DNA from: Mucilaginibacter sp.
Lineage (GTDB): Bacteria; Bacteroidota; Bacteroidia; Sphingobacteriales; Sphingobacteriaceae
Assembly (NCBI GenBank): GCA_025352225.1
Contig: JANXTT010000024.1
Span: forward strand, 1-64,000
Direction: 5' to 3'
Length of the DNA stretch: 64,000 nucleotides
Of this stretch, positions 59,838-64,000 are shown piece by piece. The notes under the pieces are model-generated. The model saw nothing but the letters and a program-made list of their open reading frames with translations. It had not been told where the DNA came from and did not search any database. The position numbers and the translations under genes were made by a program. How positions within the stretch are numbered: the first letter of the stretch is position 1; each line of letters opens with the position of its first letter.

Positions 59838-60230
59838 CTACGTTAGAGGTGGCCTGAAAAGCTCGTTTTTATAATCGGTGGTACAGAACATTGCCTTGCG
59901 CATAGTTTGCTTTTTGCTTATTACACTAACCCTTAAAACTGGTAACTGAATATTCAGCAATACAATGTTTAATGAATTTGCCCGGTGTTGAAACTGCATA
60001 GCCGATGTCGGTGTATGCGCATCGTGCTTATTATGGCCTAGCAATTCTTTACCGTTCAACAGGTAATCGCCAATAAAATCAACAATATCAGGTTCTTCAT
60101 TAACTACCTGGGTGTAGGAATGATACATAGTAGGCAGATCGGTCATTAGCGAAAGATCGCCCAATGGCAGCAACGTACTTCCCACAAGGAAAAACAAAGC
60201 TAAAAATATGGCGGCCGCTGATCTGAACAT
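59838..60230 (-). CDS. Small hypothetical protein with N-terminal signal/TM segment, upstream of a TonB receptor
   Basis: 130 aa, hydrophobic N-terminus, HNKHDAHTPTSAMQFQHRAN. Confidence 0.65.
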   Translation of the reverse strand: MFRSAAAIFLALFFLVGSTLLPLGDLSLMTDLPTMYHSYTQVVNEEPDIVDFIGDYLLNGKELLGHNKHDAHTPTSAMQFQHRANSLNIVLLNIQLPVLRVSVISKKQTMRKAMFCTTDYKNELFRPPLT

Positions 60231-60338
60231 CTGAGAGCAAAGATAACGATTGGTAAATGATTTGGGATTAATTTATTTTTATAGCAGGCAACCATTTGTA
60301 AGTAATCTGCGTTTTACTTATATTAAATTAAATTAATC

Positions 60339-61109
60339 ATGAAAAGAATAATTTTACAATCAGGAATCGCTATCGTTATTGCAGGCGCTTTTTTAGCTTC
60401 ATGCAAAAAAGCAAGTAGCCCTGTTATTTCGTTAAATCCACAGGTGTCGTTCAGTATGAAAGCCGATAACTTTGTAACACCTGTAGCTGCTGCTAATCCA
60501 GGCAATGGGGTTATAACAATGTCGTCAAACACCGCATCGGCAAATGTAACCTGGACATCTGGAGTTGCTAATATAAGCCACTTTCAATTAGAAGCTAAAA
60601 AACATGGGGTTGAAACAGAAATCACCTCTAACACCCTTACCCATGTTGACCTATTTGCGTTAACACCGGCTTTTATTAGTGCTAATATTGATACCGGAAC
60701 CTATTCAGAAATTGAGGTGAGAGTTGTATTAAGCAAAACAACAACTGCCGATTTGCCTTTAACTTTAAAGGGTAATTTTACAACAGCTTCGGGTTTAGTA
60801 CTGCCAGTTGAATTGGATTTTAATGATGACGCCGTTATTAAAGCAGGATCAGATAATGTAGTGGTAGACGGCGGCAAAGACTTGGTTAATAAATTAAGTA
60901 TGCATTTGAATAAATTGCTATGGAACGTATCATCGCAAGAACTGGATGCTACTACACGTGGTAGTGCTAATGGAATTCTTATAAGTAGTACTGTAAATGT
61001 TAGTATCTATAATAAAATTAAAGCTAACCTAACATCTTGCAGCGAGTCAAAAGGTTTTGAAAAGCATGAAAAGTCTGAACGGGAACACGAGGGGAGAGAT
61101 CATAAATAG
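60339..61109 (+). CDS. Lipoprotein with charged His-containing tail
   Basis: Lipobox LASC; C-terminal EKHEKSEREHEGRDHK. Confidence 0.75.
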   Translation: MKRIILQSGIAIVIAGAFLASCKKASSPVISLNPQVSFSMKADNFVTPVAAANPGNGVITMSSNTASANVTWTSGVANISHFQLEAKKHGVETEITSNTLTHVDLFALTPAFISANIDTGTYSEIEVRVVLSKTTTADLPLTLKGNFTTASGLVLPVELDFNDDAVIKAGSDNVVVDGGKDLVNKLSMHLNKLLWNVSSQELDATTRGSANGILISSTVNVSIYNKIKANLTSCSESKGFEKHEKSEREHEGRDHK

Positions 61110-61137
61110 TTAATTCTTGCTTTAACAAATCCAATAT

Positions 61138-61165
61138 AAGGCCCCTAATCAGGGTCTTTTTTTGT
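61138..61165 (+). terminator. Weak hairpin plus T7 downstream of the lipoprotein gene
   Basis: CCCCT-AATC-AGGGTC followed by TTTTTTTG. Confidence 0.55.
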
Positions 61166-61273
61166 TTTATAGGAAATGGAAATTTTAGAATTAAAGAGCC
61201 TTATATTATTGTATTTGCCGCAATAAATGGGTTTATTAGCATAAATTTTTACAACAATAACCCTATTTAAAAC

Positions 61274-61813
61274 ATGGCCCCGATCATTACCAAACGAGTA
61301 AGTTTTTTTTTATTTACTATGGTGACTTCTTTTTTATTATTGGTATGCTCAATGGAAAAAATCTATGGACAGCAACCGCAACTCTATCCCCGGGTAACAG
61401 GTTATTTTAGCATAACCAACCCCATAGCTACTTTAAATAAGGATGGTATTACCAGTAATTTCGGTGATGTTTATACGGTGTCGTTCCCATTTGGGATTAA
61501 CCTATTAAAAAGTGATCATTTTGGCGTTAGTTTTGAGCTTTCGCCAGCCATTAGAACTGAGAATAATATTTCGAAAGTAAGTTCAGTAACGTTTCATCCG
61601 GGTGCTATGTTTCGTTTTAAGCATGGCTTTACATTTATTGGCCGCATGGCGTTTGAAACGAATGGCCGTTTTGGAATAACTCCAGTATTTAATAAAGTGA
61701 TAAAAAAAGGTAAAGATTGCAGTTTTTTTGCGTCAGTACCGTTTCCGGTAAGGTTGGGGAATAATCTGCCTGCTTCCATCGGTACGGGGTTGCAGTTAGG
61801 CGTAAGCTTTTAA
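61274..61813 (+). CDS. Outer-membrane beta-barrel-like protein
   Basis: Signal peptide; amphipathic strands ending in ...GVSF. Confidence 0.65.
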   Translation: MAPIITKRVSFFLFTMVTSFLLLVCSMEKIYGQQPQLYPRVTGYFSITNPIATLNKDGITSNFGDVYTVSFPFGINLLKSDHFGVSFELSPAIRTENNISKVSSVTFHPGAMFRFKHGFTFIGRMAFETNGRFGITPVFNKVIKKGKDCSFFASVPFPVRLGNNLPASIGTGLQLGVSF

Positions 61814-61932
61814 TAGCAAATGATATTATCGCTTTTATTGCCTTAAAATCAAGCTAGTAGTGCTTGCGAATTATTGTTACTAAAAACTCTGATTAACAGA
61901 ATGTGGTTTTTTTAAATTTTAAGACCGTTTAC

Positions 61933-63039
61933 CTAAAATAGTTTTAGTTGCCCGGTATCAAATTTTTCTTTCTCTTTTACTATTACTTCCCCAAAATTAG
62001 AGATCGAAATACCCAGCAGTCTTACCCGCTGTTGGTCGGTAAATGATGTGGTTAGGAGTTGTTTGGCTGTTGCGGATATGGTTTGCAAGTCGCCAACCGG
62101 GGCAGCGAATGATTGGTTGCGTGTTATTTGTTTAAAGTTGTGGTATTTTACTTTGAGTGTTATGGTACGTCCCTTCATAGCATATTTAAGCAGCCGATCA
62201 GTTACCAGCTGCGCTATTTTATCAAGCTCGGCGTTCATTTCATCCAGGGTGGTAAGGTCGTATGCAAAGGTATCTTCGGCACCCATTGATTTTGTTTCGC
62301 GATGGGGTTGTACCTCACGGTCGTCAATGCCCCGTACTATTTTATAATAAAAGCCACCGGCTTTGCCGAAATGTGTGGTCAGTTCCTTTTCGGATAGGTT
62401 TTTTAAATCGGCTCCGGTATGCAGGCCCATGCGTTTCATTTTGTCGGCAGTAACTTTACCTACGCCAAAAAATTTTTCGACAGGCAGGACCTCCATAAAA
62501 GTTTCAATGCCTGATGGCCCAATAAACTTTAACCCGTCGGGCTTATTAATGTCTGATGCTATTTTAGCCACGAATTTATTAATTGACACCCCCGCCGAAG
62601 CCGTAAGCTTTAGCTCATCTTTTATGGCTTGTTTAATTTGCCGGGCTATTTCCATTGCCGAACCTATGTTTAGCTTGTCGTTGGTAACGTCAAGGTAAGC
62701 CTCGTCCAGCGAAAGCGGTTCAATAAGATCCGTATAACGGCTAAATATTTGGCGGATATGAATAGATACTTCTTTATAAGCCGCAAACCGCGGACGTACA
62801 AATATGGCATGCGGGCAAAGCTGTAATGCTTTTTTTGATGGCATAGCCGATCGGATACCAAACTTACGGGCTTCATAACTGGCGGTAGCTACAACACCGC
62901 CCCGGCCTTCGGGCAGGCCGCCAACTACAATAGGTTTGCCACGATATTCGGGTTTGTCGCGCTGCTCTACCGACGCGTAAAAGGCATCCATATCAATATG
63001 GATAATCTTACGGAAGGTTTTATTTTGCTCGGGTTCCAT
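61933..63039 (-). CDS. dinB: DNA polymerase IV (Y-family)
   Basis: IIHIDMDAFYASVEQRDKPEYRGKPIVVGG, SLDEAYLDVT, KIASDINKP. Confidence 0.95.
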   Translation of the reverse strand: MEPEQNKTFRKIIHIDMDAFYASVEQRDKPEYRGKPIVVGGLPEGRGGVVATASYEARKFGIRSAMPSKKALQLCPHAIFVRPRFAAYKEVSIHIRQIFSRYTDLIEPLSLDEAYLDVTNDKLNIGSAMEIARQIKQAIKDELKLTASAGVSINKFVAKIASDINKPDGLKFIGPSGIETFMEVLPVEKFFGVGKVTADKMKRMGLHTGADLKNLSEKELTTHFGKAGGFYYKIVRGIDDREVQPHRETKSMGAEDTFAYDLTTLDEMNAELDKIAQLVTDRLLKYAMKGRTITLKVKYHNFKQITRNQSFAAPVGDLQTISATAKQLLTTSFTDQQRVRLLGISISNFGEVIVKEKEKFDTGQLKLF

Positions 63040-63084
63040 TTGCACTTATACAAATATAAGGCATGCGAGGGAATTGTTATCTTA

Positions 63085-64000
63085 TTAAAAACCGCTAACA
63101 AGCCAGTTGTAAAAGGCTGGAAAATCGTTTTGCCATTGTTTCTCGTTGTGCCTGGCACCTTTTACAATTGTAACAGGGGTAGCCCTATTTTTAAAGCCAT
63201 GAGCCTTTAATACAGAAACCATTTTTGTCATTTCACTAACTTCTTTTTCGCTCTCGGCATCGCCACACACAAAATAAAAGCGCGACGTTTTTACAGCGCG
63301 GGTTTTGGCATAATCATAAATTGGGGGCGCTATCCAAAATGAAGGGGAAAATATACCGGCATTACCAAATACATGCGGATATTTTAAAGCAATGTACATA
63401 CTGATTAGCCCGCCCATCGAACTGCCTGCCACAGTAGTATAATGTGCGTTTTTTAGTGTGCGGTATTGTTTATCAATATAAGGTTTTAAAGTTTCGACTA
63501 AAAAACGGGCATAAGCATCGCCAGAGCCTTGGCCGTAAGTGGAGTTGTATGGGTCGTATTCGGTGGTGCGGTACGCGTCACCGTGATCAATTCCAACTAT
63601 GATAGCCTGCTGTTTGGTGGGGAGAAGCTGATCCAAAAACTCGTCAATACCCCATTCGCCGTAGCCTGATGTATATTCGTCAAAAAGGTTCTGCCCATCG
63701 TGCATGTAGATAACCGGGTATTTTTTTGTGGATGATTCATACCCCTTCGGAAGGTATATCCAAACCCGGCGTTGCCTGTTTAACTGTGGTATGTTAAACG
63801 TTGCACTAATAATATGTACTTGTTTGCTGGCTGTATGTTTTTTTTCAACCTTAGGATAATTATCTATCCAATCTGCAATTTTAATCTGTATAATAGTATC
63901 GTGCACAATATGCAGCATATGGTTCTCTATTGGGATGCCTAGTTTACCGCATTCTACCGTTGTCCAGTTTCCACGGGTTACTTTGTATTCGTAATTGCCG
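63085..64000 (-). CDS. Alpha/beta-hydrolase-fold esterase (Fes/esterase D-like), 5' end outside the window
   Basis: YPVIYMHDGQNLFD, VAGSSMGGLISMYIALKYP; frame stays open upstream of Met 63918 to the window edge (GNYEYKVTRGNWTTVECGKLGIPIENHM). Confidence 0.88.
   Translation of the reverse strand, partial: GNYEYKVTRGNWTTVECGKLGIPIENHMLHIVHDTIIQIKIADWIDNYPKVEKKHTASKQVHIISATFNIPQLNRQRRVWIYLPKGYESSTKKYPVIYMHDGQNLFDEYTSGYGEWGIDEFLDQLLPTKQQAIIVGIDHGDAYRTTEYDPYNSTYGQGSGDAYARFLVETLKPYIDKQYRTLKNAHYTTVAGSSMGGLISMYIALKYPHVFGNAGIFSPSFWIAPPIYDYAKTRAVKTSRFYFVCGDAESEKEVSEMTKMVSVLKAHGFKNRATPVTIVKGARHNEKQWQNDFPAFYNWLVSGF

Noticed and set aside
1-64000. tRNA, rRNA, transposase, integrase, restriction, toxin-antitoxin or phage genes
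   Set aside because: None could be recognised by eye on either strand; tRNAscan and HMM searches would be needed to exclude them.

Overview
The window looks like a chromosomal segment from a Bacteroidota of the Sphingobacteriaceae type (Mucilaginibacter/Pedobacter-like). This is inferred from TAnnTTTG promoter boxes, gldC, TonB receptors, a T9SS tail and ccm gene order. About 68 protein genes are supportable. I saw no rRNA, tRNA, CRISPR array, transposase or phage module.

Main blocks:
- pyrC (dihydroorotase).
- A B12 locus: cobalamin riboswitch, TonB receptor, DUF6580-like membrane protein, CobU and a sirtuin.
- An encapsulated-ferritin (EncFtn) family gene with no shell gene nearby.
- A DEAD-box helicase and gldC.
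- A two-component cluster: two large hybrid kinases plus CheR and CheB, without CheA, CheW or MCP.
- A cytochrome c maturation cluster (ccmB, C, D, E, F) with a Glu/Leu dehydrogenase inside it.
- A PspA neighbourhood.
- A surface-sugar cluster at 32.1-41.0 kb: SpsF, split transketolase, class III aminotransferase, SDR, KdsC-like HAD, short NeuB-like synthase, fatty acid hydroxylase and SMR protein.
- A VanW/glycosyltransferase protein with an apparently eroded C-terminus.
- rpmH-rnpA-yidD-tsaB; the 52-aa rpmH was missed by the ORF track.
- mscL, rpoN, rpmE2, tpiA, prmA and a Mur ligase.
- A T9SS-type SGNH hydrolase, a second TonB receptor locus and dinB.

The best candidate for an undescribed system is the transketolase/aminotransferase/NeuB-like/KdsC/SpsF cluster, which may make a non-canonical amino-ulosonic acid. 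Next are the orphan EncFtn and the B12 locus. All family calls come from motif recognition; no searches were run.
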